The notes beneath the pieces are model-generated. The model ran no database searches, was not told the origin of the DNA, and saw only the letters and a list, made by a program, of their open reading frames with translations. A stretch of DNA of 21,638 nt from a virus: the IMG/VR virus record IMGVR_UViG_3300044614_000667, positions 1 through 21,638 of that record. One strand, 5' to 3'. A program made the translations under genes and the position numbers. Shown here one piece after another: positions 14,176 to 21,580 of the stretch (position 1 is the first letter of the stretch; every line of letters begins with the position of its first letter).

Positions 14176-14899
14176 AATCAATTTGTCTATAATTTAAACA
14201 ATATTTCCAGGCCTCAGGAGTTCTAAAACTAACAGTGGGTGCCACTCTAATAAATTCTGTCTCGTGGTAGGCAGACATCACTTCTTTTAAACTTAATACC
14301 CAAAAATCTTCTGGTATAACAGAATTCGTTGATGGATATCCTGTTGTTCCGTTATATACATTATAATTGTAGTTAGGAGTATCATTGCCATCAAATCCAA
14401 GCATGTACACTTTTTTATGTCCATCAAATGCTGCAAGATAAGCTGCTATTGCACCACTATTAAATTGTGGATTTTGCGGTATCAGATGAAATTTACCTGG
14501 AAGATTTACTAGCGGACTATTGTTTGCGTACACTACTCTACTATCGCAGTACCCGCTGTTGGCTACTTCTGTTAGTAGTGTATCGCCTGTAGCAATCAAA
14601 AAGTCTGGTCTGTAATCTCTAAAAAGTGCATTACATCCATAAGTTAAAAAATTAACTTTGTTTTCTTTTGATCTCCATGTATTAGGTGGAATGCGATAAT
14701 CTAAAAATCTTGAGCAGTCAAATTCTAATCTAGTAGGCCCGTTACCTAGAACTACTGCGTTTGTGCTATTAAGATCAACGCTAAAGCCATTTGCTACAAA
14801 TTCTACAGTAGGATTCCATTTTGAGTTTTGATAAACTCTATTTGTAATAACGTCCTCGCCGCGATAATCTTTACGATATAATTTTTTTATTGTTTGCAT
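14144..14899 (-). CDS. Rossmann-like glycosyltransferase/MptE-like protein (DUF115 or CST-I type)
   Basis: A 251-aa protein. After an N-terminal ~45 residues it shows AVVLGNGPTRLEFDCSRFL, then VNFLTYGCNALFRDYRPDFL, then SGAIAAYLAAFDGHKKVYML followed by GFDG. The NGP loop, the N(A/Q)LF segment and the SG-xxA-xxxxA helix followed by a GFD/GID strand are shared by CST-I-type sialyltransferases and DUF115/MptE-like proteins (family knowledge, from memory). A sugar-transfer role on virion fibres or host surface is an inference from its place at the end of the tail-fibre operon. A pyrophosphokinase-type activity cannot be excluded. It follows the chaperone-like gene by 4 nt and overlaps the convergent Nudix gene. 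Confidence 0.65.
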   Translation of the reverse strand: MQTIKKLYRKDYRGEDVITNRVYQNSKWNPTVEFVANGFSVDLNSTNAVVLGNGPTRLEFDCSRFLDYRIPPNTWRSKENKVNFLTYGCNALFRDYRPDFLIATGDTLLTEVANSGYCDSRVVYANNSPLVNLPGKFHLIPQNPQFNSGAIAAYLAAFDGHKKVYMLGFDGNDTPNYNYNVYNGTTGYPSTNSVIPEDFWVLSLKEVMSAYHETEFIRVAPTVSFRTPEAWKYCLNYRQIDFRQFASEVGL

Positions 14900-14903
14900 A
14901 ATC

Positions 14904-15218
14904 TTATTCCGGTTTAGGGTACTTATCTTTTATTGCCTGTATTTCTGCACGCCATGCATCGTATCCACCGTGATACAAGGTGTCAAATTGATCAGCAAAA
15001 CTAGGATATTCTTCCTTACGCAGTCGCTGATATTCTAACGCATCGTACTCCGCTTGCAGTCTAGCAATCTCTGTTTCAACTTCAAATTGAGTAGGACACG
15101 GAATAGTTTCATCTCTCCATTCAAGTCCGCCGTAATCTGATCCTCTGTGCGTCCATTGTGCAGTTGGATGTAAACTTACTAATGCTGCTGTTATGTCAAA
15201 TATTCTTCTTGTTGTCAT
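14904..15218 (-). CDS. Probable tail fibre assembly chaperone, 104 aa
   Basis: The protein begins MTTRRIFDITAALVSLHP. Its C-terminal half is a charged helix and a conserved-looking end: EYQRLRKEEYPSFADQFDTL, then YHGGYDAWRAEIQAIKDKYP. The YPSxxDQxDxLYH pattern is common in small proteins coded beside phage tail fibres, many annotated as tail assembly or fibre chaperones (from memory). A Trp-rich middle part (SDYGGLEWRDE) fits the same group. I chose the ATG at 15218, not one 25 codons upstream, because AAGGGG precedes it at 5 nt and it then clears the upstream gene by 11 nt. Its place right after six fibre-like genes supports a chaperone role. Binding partner unknown. Confidence 0.7.
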   Translation of the reverse strand: MTTRRIFDITAALVSLHPTAQWTHRGSDYGGLEWRDETIPCPTQFEVETEIARLQAEYDALEYQRLRKEEYPSFADQFDTLYHGGYDAWRAEIQAIKDKYPKPE

Positions 15219-15229
15219 GAAATCCCCTT

Positions 15230-15823
15230 TTACGCAATTGCCATTATGGTCAAGACTGGTATTCCAAGTTGAGTGCCACCAGCGCCATCCCAATAGGTAG
15301 TTCCGTGTAAATTTATAGGATTACCGGCTGCGTATCTTCTAAATTGCATTTTTAATGTTTTTGCTGTGGTCCATGTTGCTTGCCGTCCGGTATTATTATC
15401 TGTTGTTCCGCCAATAGCTATAGTCCATTCAAAAGTAAATCTTCCTTCCGGATAAAATCCAGATCTGCTGTGCCTGGCATAAATCACTTCATTTGCATCA
15501 ATAAGAAATTTATGATGACTTATACAGTGTGTACCACTGGGCCAGTGCCAATTGTACTGAAACATGTACTTTACTCTGGTTGTTCCGGCTGGAGGAGTGT
15601 ATGCAATACTTGAACCTGTGATATCTGCATGTGCATCTGTTCCTGTTTGTATGCCAGTCACATTACCAAAAGTGTAGGATCCTGATCCTACTACTACAGT
15701 GGATCCGTCACATGGACTGCTTAAATATTCTATAATTTGGCCTGGTTGACGAGGGTATCCATTGGCAATCACGACGCTGCCTGCGGTGTTTTTTATATCA
15801 TCAACTCTTAGTACTGACGGCAT
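15230..15823 (-). CDS. Tail-fibre-like paralogue C2 (197 aa)
   Basis: Last of six tandem ~190-aa paralogues. The N-terminus VLRVDDIKNTAGSVVIANGY, then PRQPGQIIEYLSSPCDGSTV, carries the PG-x-(I/V)-(I/V) segment seen in all six. The C-terminal part is beta-rich and contains FEWTIAIGG, TGRQATWTTAKTLKMQFR and TYWDGAGG. It pairs with the gene upstream (C1): the two share the GYPRQPG, CDG and NTGRQATWTT segments. From memory, proteins with the GYPRQPGxIIEYL/CDGS start are frequent virion or fibre-tip components in aquatic phages. Unlike its five sisters it has its own late promoter and a good ribosome binding site (AAGGA, 6 nt). A receptor-binding or fibre-tip role is inferred from position and composition. 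Confidence 0.8.
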   Translation of the reverse strand: MPSVLRVDDIKNTAGSVVIANGYPRQPGQIIEYLSSPCDGSTVVVGSGSYTFGNVTGIQTGTDAHADITGSSIAYTPPAGTTRVKYMFQYNWHWPSGTHCISHHKFLIDANEVIYARHSRSGFYPEGRFTFEWTIAIGGTTDNNTGRQATWTTAKTLKMQFRRYAAGNPINLHGTTYWDGAGGTQLGIPVLTIMAIA

Positions 15824-15839
15824 TTATTGTCCTTTTTAG

Positions 15840-15847
15840 TATTTAAC
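15840..15847 (-). promoter_or_regulatory. Late promoter core (GTTAAATA) before paralogue C2
   Basis: The minus strand reads GTTAAATA just after the stop of paralogue C1 and 16 nt before the C2 ATG, with AAGGA between. It gives C2 and the chaperone-like and transferase-like genes a promoter separate from the main fibre operon. Confidence 0.55.
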
Positions 15848-15851
15848 TTGT

Positions 15852-16436
15852 TTACGCTGTGGCAATTATACTTAACTGTGGCATACTAAATTGATTTACT
15901 GTAGCCCCGTCCCAGTAGTACGTGCCGTTTAAATTAGCATCGTTGCTGGCTCCGTACTGTCTAAACTGCATATACAATGTTTTAGGTGTAGTCCATGTTG
16001 CTTGTCTGCCGGTATTTGCATTGGCAGTGCCACCAATATCAATGGTCCATTCAAACGAGTTTCGATCTTCTATTAGTCTACCAGATCTATTGTGCCTGGC
16101 ATAAACTACTTCCTCGCCATCTATAAAAAATTTATAGTGATTGATAGCATGGTCCGAATCCCAATAACTAGCAAAATGATATCTATAGGTCACTGCGTTT
16201 GTTCCTAGTGGAGGCACATAATCAATCACTGACCCTCTTATTGTGGTGTAAGTGGTGGTAGAAATCTGCGCTGCAGATACTTGTTGAAATTGGTAAGTGC
16301 CTGACGCAACACGAACAATAGATCCGTCACACATTCCAGTTAAGTATTCTATAATTCTTCCTGGCTGTCTTGGATACCCGTTAACTAATATCTCCTGCCC
16401 GGCGCTATTTTGTATTAAATCAACTTTGGCAGACAT
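15852..16436 (-). CDS. Tail-fibre-like paralogue C1 (194 aa)
   Basis: Fifth of six tandem paralogues and the sister of C2. It begins MSAKVDLIQNSAGQEILVNG, then YPRQPGRIIEYLTGMCDGS. The beta-rich C-terminal part has YKFFIDGEEVVYARHNRSG, FEWTIDIGG, NTGRQATWTTPKTLYMQFR and TYYWDGATV. I chose the ATG at 16436, nine codons inside the longer ORF, because it overlaps the upstream stop as TAATG. The sequence GGAGG, about 10 nt before it, is coded by the upstream gene's conserved C-terminus. No signal peptide or membrane segment. Function unknown; a fibre or fibre-tip protein is inferred. Confidence 0.8.
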   Translation of the reverse strand: MSAKVDLIQNSAGQEILVNGYPRQPGRIIEYLTGMCDGSIVRVASGTYQFQQVSAAQISTTTYTTIRGSVIDYVPPLGTNAVTYRYHFASYWDSDHAINHYKFFIDGEEVVYARHNRSGRLIEDRNSFEWTIDIGGTANANTGRQATWTTPKTLYMQFRQYGASNDANLNGTYYWDGATVNQFSMPQLSIIATA

Positions 16437-16993
16437 TATGTAGCAACCTCCGTTATGTTCCACCCATATTCCATGTATTGATCCACTAGATAATTGGTAG
16501 CAGTTGATGACCAGTTTCTGTAGCGCAATTGATATACAACATTTGCTGTGGTGCTGGGTCTGTCAAGAAATGTAATTTTTTGCGGAGCCCATGTATTGCT
16601 ATTATAACTCCAGCCGTAATTATATCTAGTTCCAGTAATTGGAGTTAATGCCACAAAGCTAGATCCTCCGTCTGTGCTTCGATATAATACCGTCACTAAA
16701 GCATTGGCTGCACCATACATCATTTGCGACCACCATTCTACTAGAATTTTACTAGACGCATTTGTTGGATTCATCCAAACTTTTAATCCCAATGTAGTTT
16801 CTGCGGTTGAGGTCACTGTCAATGCTGCGGTTGTAGAAGCATTGCTAGATACGGTTTGTACTATTTCTCCTACTCTAGGTGGAGAGAAAAAAGTATTAGC
16901 TGATGTTCCAATAATTTTATTTCCTGTTGGTATTGTAATAGTACCAACATTGCCCAACGAGGCCAAGCTATCTGTTCTTACAATACCTGGCAT
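16436..16993 (-). CDS. Tail-fibre-like paralogue B2 (185 aa)
   Basis: Fourth of six tandem paralogues; sister of B1. The N-terminus has MPGIVRTDSLASLGNVGTIT, then a TGNKIIGT and PPRVGEIVQTV region. The C-terminal part is a likely beta sandwich: SSKILVEWWSQMMYGAANAL, RYNYGWSYNSNTWAP, VVYQLRYRN and TNYLVDQYMEYGWNITEV. The last motif matches B1 (TNYFMHQYMEYGWNLTEI). The ATG at 16993 forms a TAATG overlap with B1 and uses GGAG in B1's C-terminal codons. I rejected the nine-codon-longer start because it would lie inside B1. No known domain can be named with certainty. A trimeric fibre-tip or receptor-binding role is inferred from context. Confidence 0.8.
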   Translation of the reverse strand: MPGIVRTDSLASLGNVGTITIPTGNKIIGTSANTFFSPPRVGEIVQTVSSNASTTAALTVTSTAETTLGLKVWMNPTNASSKILVEWWSQMMYGAANALVTVLYRSTDGGSSFVALTPITGTRYNYGWSYNSNTWAPQKITFLDRPSTTANVVYQLRYRNWSSTATNYLVDQYMEYGWNITEVAT

Positions 16994-17547
16994 TATGCAT
17001 AAATCTCCGTCAAGTTCCAACCGTATTCCATATATTGATGCATAAAATAATTTGTTGCTGTTCCAGAGGCATTTCTATAATTTACTCTATAAGTCACAGT
17101 TGAAGTAGTATTTGGTGTGTCGTGATAGGTATGCACAGCAGACTGCCATTGAGATTGTACATATGCCCAACCGTATGCATATCTTGCTGCTGCGTTAGTG
17201 AATGGTGTTAATACATTATACCCTGCGTTACCAATGTCTCTGTACAACAAAAGAATCATAGGGCTACCTGCACCGTATTGCATAGTACACCAAAGTTCAA
17301 CTTTTATTTTACTAGTGGCATATCGAGGAGTAATGCTGCATGTCAGTGGAGCAGAAATTTCAGGTGTGTTAGCAATGCTCAAATGCGATGTTGGCATAGC
17401 ATTGGCTGTGACCAATTGAACAATACCGCCCGCTCTAGGTGGTCCATCGAATGTGCCTGGGTCGGTTCCTACCAATCTATTGCCAGCTGGTATAACAATA
17501 TTTCCTGTTCCGGTACTGTACGTAATTTGATCTACTTTTAATGTCAT
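16993..17547 (-). CDS. Tail-fibre-like paralogue B1 (184 aa)
   Basis: Third of six tandem paralogues; sister of B2. It begins MTLKVDQITYSTGTGNIVIP, then AGNRLVGT and PPRAGGIVQLV, the same anchor-like start as B2. The C-terminal beta-rich part has TSKIKVELWCTMQYGAG, ARYAYGWAYVQSQWQ and TNYFMHQYMEYGWNLTEI. The ATG at 17547 makes an ATGA overlap with A2, and GGGAG in the last codons of A2 (Trp-Glu) lies 8 nt upstream. A start five codons earlier exists but lacks its own ribosome binding site. Function inferred as for the rest of the array. Confidence 0.8.
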   Translation of the reverse strand: MTLKVDQITYSTGTGNIVIPAGNRLVGTDPGTFDGPPRAGGIVQLVTANAMPTSHLSIANTPEISAPLTCSITPRYATSKIKVELWCTMQYGAGSPMILLLYRDIGNAGYNVLTPFTNAAARYAYGWAYVQSQWQSAVHTYHDTPNTTSTVTYRVNYRNASGTATNYFMHQYMEYGWNLTEIYA

Positions 17548-18125
17548 TGTGCAATCTCCCATGCCATACCGTAGCTGACTCCGTTTTCATAACTGGTAGT
17601 ACCTGTACTGCCTGCTGTTCTATTTAAGAACCAAGTATAACTTGTTCCGGCAGTATTTTTTACGCCAGGAGCATAAGTTAATATATCTGTGGTTTTTGGA
17701 AAATCAAAATATCTCATAGTAGATGTAAATGGTGTTGAATTATAATCTGTTTCGTATGGCAACGGCATTGCATACCCTGACCAAAATTGTTTATCGGCTT
17801 GGTTGTTGTATCCAGCATAAGGTCCGTCAGGCACAGCACCATTTTTAAAAATGGTCATCACATAGTCGTGTGTGCTAGCACCTTCACCAAACATTTGAAA
17901 ACTGCACATTATCATACTGGTAAGCATTTTTGGTTTAATAGCAATTCTCATGTCTACAAATTCCACCCCGTTATGACTGGTTCCTGTAGTGTACGTGGTC
18001 AACATATCATATCTTTTTACCACACACTGAACAACTGACCCAGGACTAATAATCGAATGTCCAGCCGACATTACTATTGTGTTTCCTGTTAATGCTTTTA
18101 TATTACCAACAGTTAAAACTGTCAT
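17544..18125 (-). CDS. Tail-fibre-like paralogue A2 (193 aa)
   Basis: Second of six tandem paralogues; sister of A1, with more than half of positions identical by eye. It begins MTVLTVGNIKALTGNTIVMS, then AGHSIISPGSVVQCVVKRYD. Shared with A1 are LTTYTTGT/ATTYTTGT, FGEGAS/HGEGAS, FKNGAVP, YAGYN, WSGYAMPLPYE, DYNSTPFT, ILTYAPGVK, LNRT, STGTT, ENGVS and the end AWEIAQ. The beta-strand pattern suggests a jelly-roll-like fold (inference). Its ATG is in an ATGA overlap with the A1 stop. Most differences from A1 lie between the shared blocks. Confidence 0.82.
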   Translation of the reverse strand: MTVLTVGNIKALTGNTIVMSAGHSIISPGSVVQCVVKRYDMLTTYTTGTSHNGVEFVDMRIAIKPKMLTSMIMCSFQMFGEGASTHDYVMTIFKNGAVPDGPYAGYNNQADKQFWSGYAMPLPYETDYNSTPFTSTMRYFDFPKTTDILTYAPGVKNTAGTSYTWFLNRTAGSTGTTSYENGVSYGMAWEIAQ

Positions 18126-18709
18126 TGTGCAATTTCCCAGGCAATGCTTACACTTACACCGTTTTCTTGATTTGTTGTACCAGTACTAGAAACGGTTCTG
18201 TTTAGGTACCAGACATAGCTGGTAGCCGAGCTTACTTTAATACCAGGAGCATAGGTTAATGCGCTGGTCACTCCTGGAAAATCATAGTACATAAAATTTT
18301 GCGTAAATGGAGTACTACTGTAATCACCTTCATAAGGTAACGCCATGGCAATGCCGGACCAGTGCTGATCGCCAGCAGCAGTATTGTATCCTGCATACGT
18401 ACCAGCAGGAACTGATCCATTTTTAAATACTCTGAATATATAGTTGTGATCGCTTGCGCCCTCGCCATGCACTTGAAACTGACATATGATCAAACTGTTG
18501 GCTCGCTTTGGAGTTATACTAACTCTGAGATCTGTCATCTCTACACCGTTCAACCCTGTGCCTGTGGTGTATGTTGTGGCAGTATCGTATCGTCGTACCT
18601 GGCACTGTATTACCGATCCTGGGTTTATTAAACTGTGGCCATTAGTGACTAAAATTTGATTATTATTTGATACTGTGCCGGATAATCTACTGACAGTTAA
18701 ATTACTCAT
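18122..18709 (-). CDS. Tail-fibre-like paralogue A1 (195 aa)
   Basis: First of six tandem paralogues. It begins MSNLTVSRLSGTVSNNNQIL, then NGHSLINPGSVIQCQVRRYD, the anchor-like start with the PGSVIQ segment. The C-terminal part is beta-rich and ends SVSIAWEIAQ. The ATG directly follows the stop of the 275-aa fibre gene (TAAATG), so the array is an extension of the fibre operon. In many phages a series of small proteins after long fibres forms fibre tips or alternative receptor binders; here that is an inference. No catalytic motif is visible. Confidence 0.82.
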   Translation of the reverse strand: MSNLTVSRLSGTVSNNNQILVTNGHSLINPGSVIQCQVRRYDTATTYTTGTGLNGVEMTDLRVSITPKRANSLIICQFQVHGEGASDHNYIFRVFKNGSVPAGTYAGYNTAAGDQHWSGIAMALPYEGDYSSTPFTQNFMYYDFPGVTSALTYAPGIKVSSATSYVWYLNRTVSSTGTTNQENGVSVSIAWEIAQ

Positions 18710-19537
18710 TTACACAATACTCCATTCGCCGCCGTCGTTGATCACTACCTCTACTCCGTCTGCGATTGTCATTGGCCCAATACTCATTGCATTCTCAGTA
18801 GCGCCAATGGTCACATTAGCTGATATAGTTCTTGTGTTATAATAAAACTGTCCAGTATTGTTTACTCTTGCTGCTGTAAGATTATTAGTTGTGCTAATAT
18901 TTCCAGTGGTACTAATAAGTCCAGAAGCGTTAATATTTCCAGCTACACCAATTCCGCCTGCAACTACTAATGCACCTGTAGTAGTGGATGTTGAAGGAAT
19001 TGGTGATGCGGCAACTATGTTTCCGGCTGCTATCACTTCTCCGGCAATACCAACACCTCCGCGAACTACTAATGCTCCGGTGTCCGACGATGTAGAAGAA
19101 GTGGTTGCACCAATAACAGTATTACCGCGAACTGTGGTTGATAACGCTACACTGCCGTCTCTAGCAATTAAATGCAGCATTGGTACTGCATTATCAAACA
19201 CCGATCTGGCAGTTGAATCAATTACCACACCGTTTCCGGAACTGCCCACCGATGCCGACACGTACATTGTACCAGTAGTGCCGGCACCGTTGTTATTAAC
19301 ATACATCCGATAGCCATTGCCATTGGTTGTACCGGCAAAAATGTTTCCGCTGGTAGTTATTCCCCCGTTTGTTGTTAACGAGTCACTACCAGAATTAGTT
19401 AATACTAATTTGTCAAAAGTCAGTGTAGCTGATGCATTAGATGTTCTTACCCAAGCATCCTTTGTAGAGTTATAGGTATAAACTACATTGTTTACAATAG
19501 CCTGTTGACCGTTTGTTGGATTAGTTGGAAAGGACAT
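18710..19537 (-). CDS. Tail fibre protein, 275 aa, with TGALVV repeats
   Basis: The N-terminus FPTNPTNGQQAIVNNVVYTY followed by NSTKDAWVRTS is a common opening module of phage fibre proteins. The rest is Gly/Thr/Ser/Asn-rich with two copies of a TGALVVxGGxGIAG/GVAG repeat (TGALVVRGGVGIAG and TGALVVAGGIGVAG), each followed by xxAxGNIxA-type strands. Such repeats form extended beta-structured shafts. The short C-terminal part ends VEVVINDGGEWSIV. It starts on the stop codon of the 674-aa fibre (TAATG) and shares the repeat with it. It probably lies in series with, or parallel to, that fibre. It is shorter than typical long tail fibres, so a partner or tip protein is likely. Confidence 0.82.
   Translation of the reverse strand: MSFPTNPTNGQQAIVNNVVYTYNSTKDAWVRTSNASATLTFDKLVLTNSGSDSLTTNGGITTSGNIFAGTTNGNGYRMYVNNNGAGTTGTMYVSASVGSSGNGVVIDSTARSVFDNAVPMLHLIARDGSVALSTTVRGNTVIGATTSSTSSDTGALVVRGGVGIAGEVIAAGNIVAASPIPSTSTTTGALVVAGGIGVAGNINASGLISTTGNISTTNNLTAARVNNTGQFYYNTRTISANVTIGATENAMSIGPMTIADGVEVVINDGGEWSIV
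18937..18997 (-). repeat. Fibre repeat copy 1 (codes TGALVVAGGIGVAG)
   Basis: About 60 bp of related DNA occurs three times. Two copies are in the 275-aa fibre (here and at 19039-19100) and one is in the 674-aa fibre (20947-21003). The protein repeat is kept better than the DNA, so these are old coding repeats rather than fresh duplications. Confidence 0.75.
19039..19100 (-). repeat. Fibre repeat copy 2 (codes TGALVVRGGVGIAG)
   Basis: Second copy in the 275-aa fibre, about 100 bp from copy 1, with the same Ser/Thr-rich lead-in and Gly-rich end. Confidence 0.75.
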
Positions 19538-21561
19538 TAAAATCTCCCTACTACAACTTCAATTGTTTTCAATTCATTGTCCTTTATATCTTCAAGACTC
19601 TTGCCTATTACACACCCCGGAGCATACTTTAAAATATTCAATCGTTCAGCCGCGCCTGATGTAGTACTTGATACCAACAGATCACCTTTGTTCACTGGCC
19701 CAATAACCTGGCACGGAACTCTGCCTGTTAATGCCACTGGCAACCCATTGGCGCTTGAATTCATTATGTATGCTGGATTAGTAGATATTACTCCAGCGAC
19801 TCTTGAATCGTGATCTACAGTAGACACAGTGATTTCTTTTGTACCTCCAAAAATTACTACTGTGCCAGGAGCATACTCAAAGTCTGCATCGTATTTTTCG
19901 GCCAAGTCAGCATATTGTGCTGATGTTGATTTAGCAAAAATTGTATTAAACGCAGTTGTTGAAGAACCAATATTACCAACACCATTACTACCCCCATTAG
20001 CAATAGCTATTGGTTGTCCGTCGGAGTTGACTGATAGTAATCTTGTAGTAGTCAGTGTATTTGCTGTTAGACCTCTTGTGATCGCTGCATTACTGTTAAT
20101 AATAAGGTTCCCGGCTGTTAGAGTCTGATTCACTATTATTGTGTTTGCTACTAACACGTTGGCCACGTTTGCCGCGGCTGAACCTGTGTCTACCCAGATA
20201 CTGCTGGTCCCATCTGATATTCTAGAAAACAAAATGTCAGTGTCAGTATCATACCAATAATCACCTAGTCTAGGCGAACTGGGTGCAGTATTTGCGGCAG
20301 TAAATTGTATACCAGTGAAAGGTTCGTTGTTTGCTGACCAGAATACACCCGAGCCTGTATACAGACCGCCTACTGTAGTATTCCCAGCAATATTGGCCGA
20401 AGTGGGATTAAATTCTGTATTAGGTCCAAAACTTACAGTATGATTCCCGCTAGTGAACGACCAAACACCACTGGTATTGACGCTCATTGATTCTGGTCCA
20501 AGATAAACAGTGTTTCCACTTAACCAAAGATCCTTCCATCTTAGATTACTTGAACCTAGACTGTAGGTAACATTCGCATCTGGAATTAAATTTCCTTGTA
20601 CTCTCAAGTTGCCACTATTGGCCACAATATTACTATCAAGTGATAACCAACCCAGTCTCAGTGAATCATACACTATATCAGAATCTGACCAGTTTATTGT
20701 AGCCCCAGGCTCGGAATCTACATTGCTAAATAATTTCCATTGACTTGTAGCATAATCTCTAACTAGTCCAGTGTGTTGATATACATTGGCGCTTCCGCCT
20801 ACAAACTGACTAAAGAATCCTATATCATATACATACGGATAAGTTACGTTAGCTGTAAGATAAAGTAAAGGATCTTGAACATTTATAGTATGTGATGCAA
20901 TCGAAAGCAAATTTGATGCAAAAATATTTCCTGTGACAAATAAATTACCTGCTATGCCTGCACCGCCTTTGACAACCAACGCCCCTGTTGTTGAAGATAT
21001 TGATTCTGTAAGCGAATTAATAACAACATTACTAGTTGTTGAATTACCTAGTATAACGTTTCCAGTAGCGATAACATTCCCGGTTTCAACATAATAGTTA
21101 AAATCGCTAGCACCAGAGAAGGTACCGTTGCTGTTATACTGAATGTTTCTATTGGCACCTGCTACTCCTCCGGCAGCGCCTGCAGCATCAACAAAGGTTA
21201 AATCAGTTGTGCCAAGAATGATAGGATTACCTGTGGTTAGTCGCCAGGCCTTGCCTACGTAAGTTCCTTCTTCAATTGTGGTTGTAAGACCTGGAGTAAC
21301 TCTATCGTTAGTGTTTGCATCATAGCTACGTATCCAGGTCCCGTTACTTCCTGTGCCTACTGTTTGTACTACGTAAATACCATTTTGACTTGCTGTGCTT
21401 TGCCCTGCTACCAAAATACGGTCACCGGCTACCAAAGTTATGCTGTCGTAAGTGCCGGGTGCGCCGCCGCTCAGGGTAATATTAGTAGTGGTAACAACCC
21501 TACAACTTGCTTTGTAATCAGTATCTACAATGTTGCTGTATCTTGGTCTAGTTAATGCCAT
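19537..21561 (-). CDS. Long tail fibre-type protein, 674 aa, with Peptidase_G2-like end
   Basis: The N-terminal module (residues ~10-125) contains LVAGDRILVAGQSTASQNGI, TWIRSYDANTN and an EGTYVGKAWRLTT segment, a common phage fibre opening. The middle is a Gly/Asn/Ser-rich shaft with one TGALVVKGGAGIAG repeat near residue 190. A GDYWYDT...SIWVDTG module lies near residue 430. The C-terminal ~140 residues (SAQYADLAEKYDADFEYAPG, VVIFGG, VAGVISTNPAYIMN, GRVPCQVIGPVNKGDLL, VIGKSLEDI) resemble the Peptidase_G2/intramolecular-chaperone-like ends of marine phage fibres. Self-cleavage is known for some relatives but not shown here. A late promoter core and a weak GGAT ribosome binding site precede the ATG. 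It heads the fibre operon. Confidence 0.85.
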   Translation of the reverse strand: MALTRPRYSNIVDTDYKASCRVVTTTNITLSGGAPGTYDSITLVAGDRILVAGQSTASQNGIYVVQTVGTGSNGTWIRSYDANTNDRVTPGLTTTIEEGTYVGKAWRLTTGNPIILGTTDLTFVDAAGAAGGVAGANRNIQYNSNGTFSGASDFNYYVETGNVIATGNVILGNSTTSNVVINSLTESISSTTGALVVKGGAGIAGNLFVTGNIFASNLLSIASHTINVQDPLLYLTANVTYPYVYDIGFFSQFVGGSANVYQHTGLVRDYATSQWKLFSNVDSEPGATINWSDSDIVYDSLRLGWLSLDSNIVANSGNLRVQGNLIPDANVTYSLGSSNLRWKDLWLSGNTVYLGPESMSVNTSGVWSFTSGNHTVSFGPNTEFNPTSANIAGNTTVGGLYTGSGVFWSANNEPFTGIQFTAANTAPSSPRLGDYWYDTDTDILFSRISDGTSSIWVDTGSAAANVANVLVANTIIVNQTLTAGNLIINSNAAITRGLTANTLTTTRLLSVNSDGQPIAIANGGSNGVGNIGSSTTAFNTIFAKSTSAQYADLAEKYDADFEYAPGTVVIFGGTKEITVSTVDHDSRVAGVISTNPAYIMNSSANGLPVALTGRVPCQVIGPVNKGDLLVSSTTSGAAERLNILKYAPGCVIGKSLEDIKDNELKTIEVVVGRF
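20947..21003 (-). repeat. Fibre repeat copy 3 (codes TGALVVKGGAGIAG)
   Basis: Third copy, in the 674-aa fibre. Sharing across two adjacent genes points to an origin by duplication or recombination within the fibre region. Confidence 0.72.
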
Positions 21562-21580
21562 CGTTTTATCCGTTATGCAA

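Noticed and set aside
15674-15691. Inverted repeat GTAGGATC-CT-GATCCTAC
   Set aside because: Lies inside paralogue C2 where it codes for an ordinary Val/Gly/Ser stretch; a 2-nt spacer makes a poor hairpin, and no promoter is nearby.
15230-18709. Possibility that the six-gene array is a diversity-generating retroelement target or a phase-variable locus
   Set aside because: No reverse transcriptase, template repeat, invertase or simple-sequence slippage tract is seen in the window.
18858-19313. Plus-strand open frame of 151 codons
   Set aside because: Antisense shadow of the Gly/Thr-rich fibre repeats; composition is explained by the repeats.
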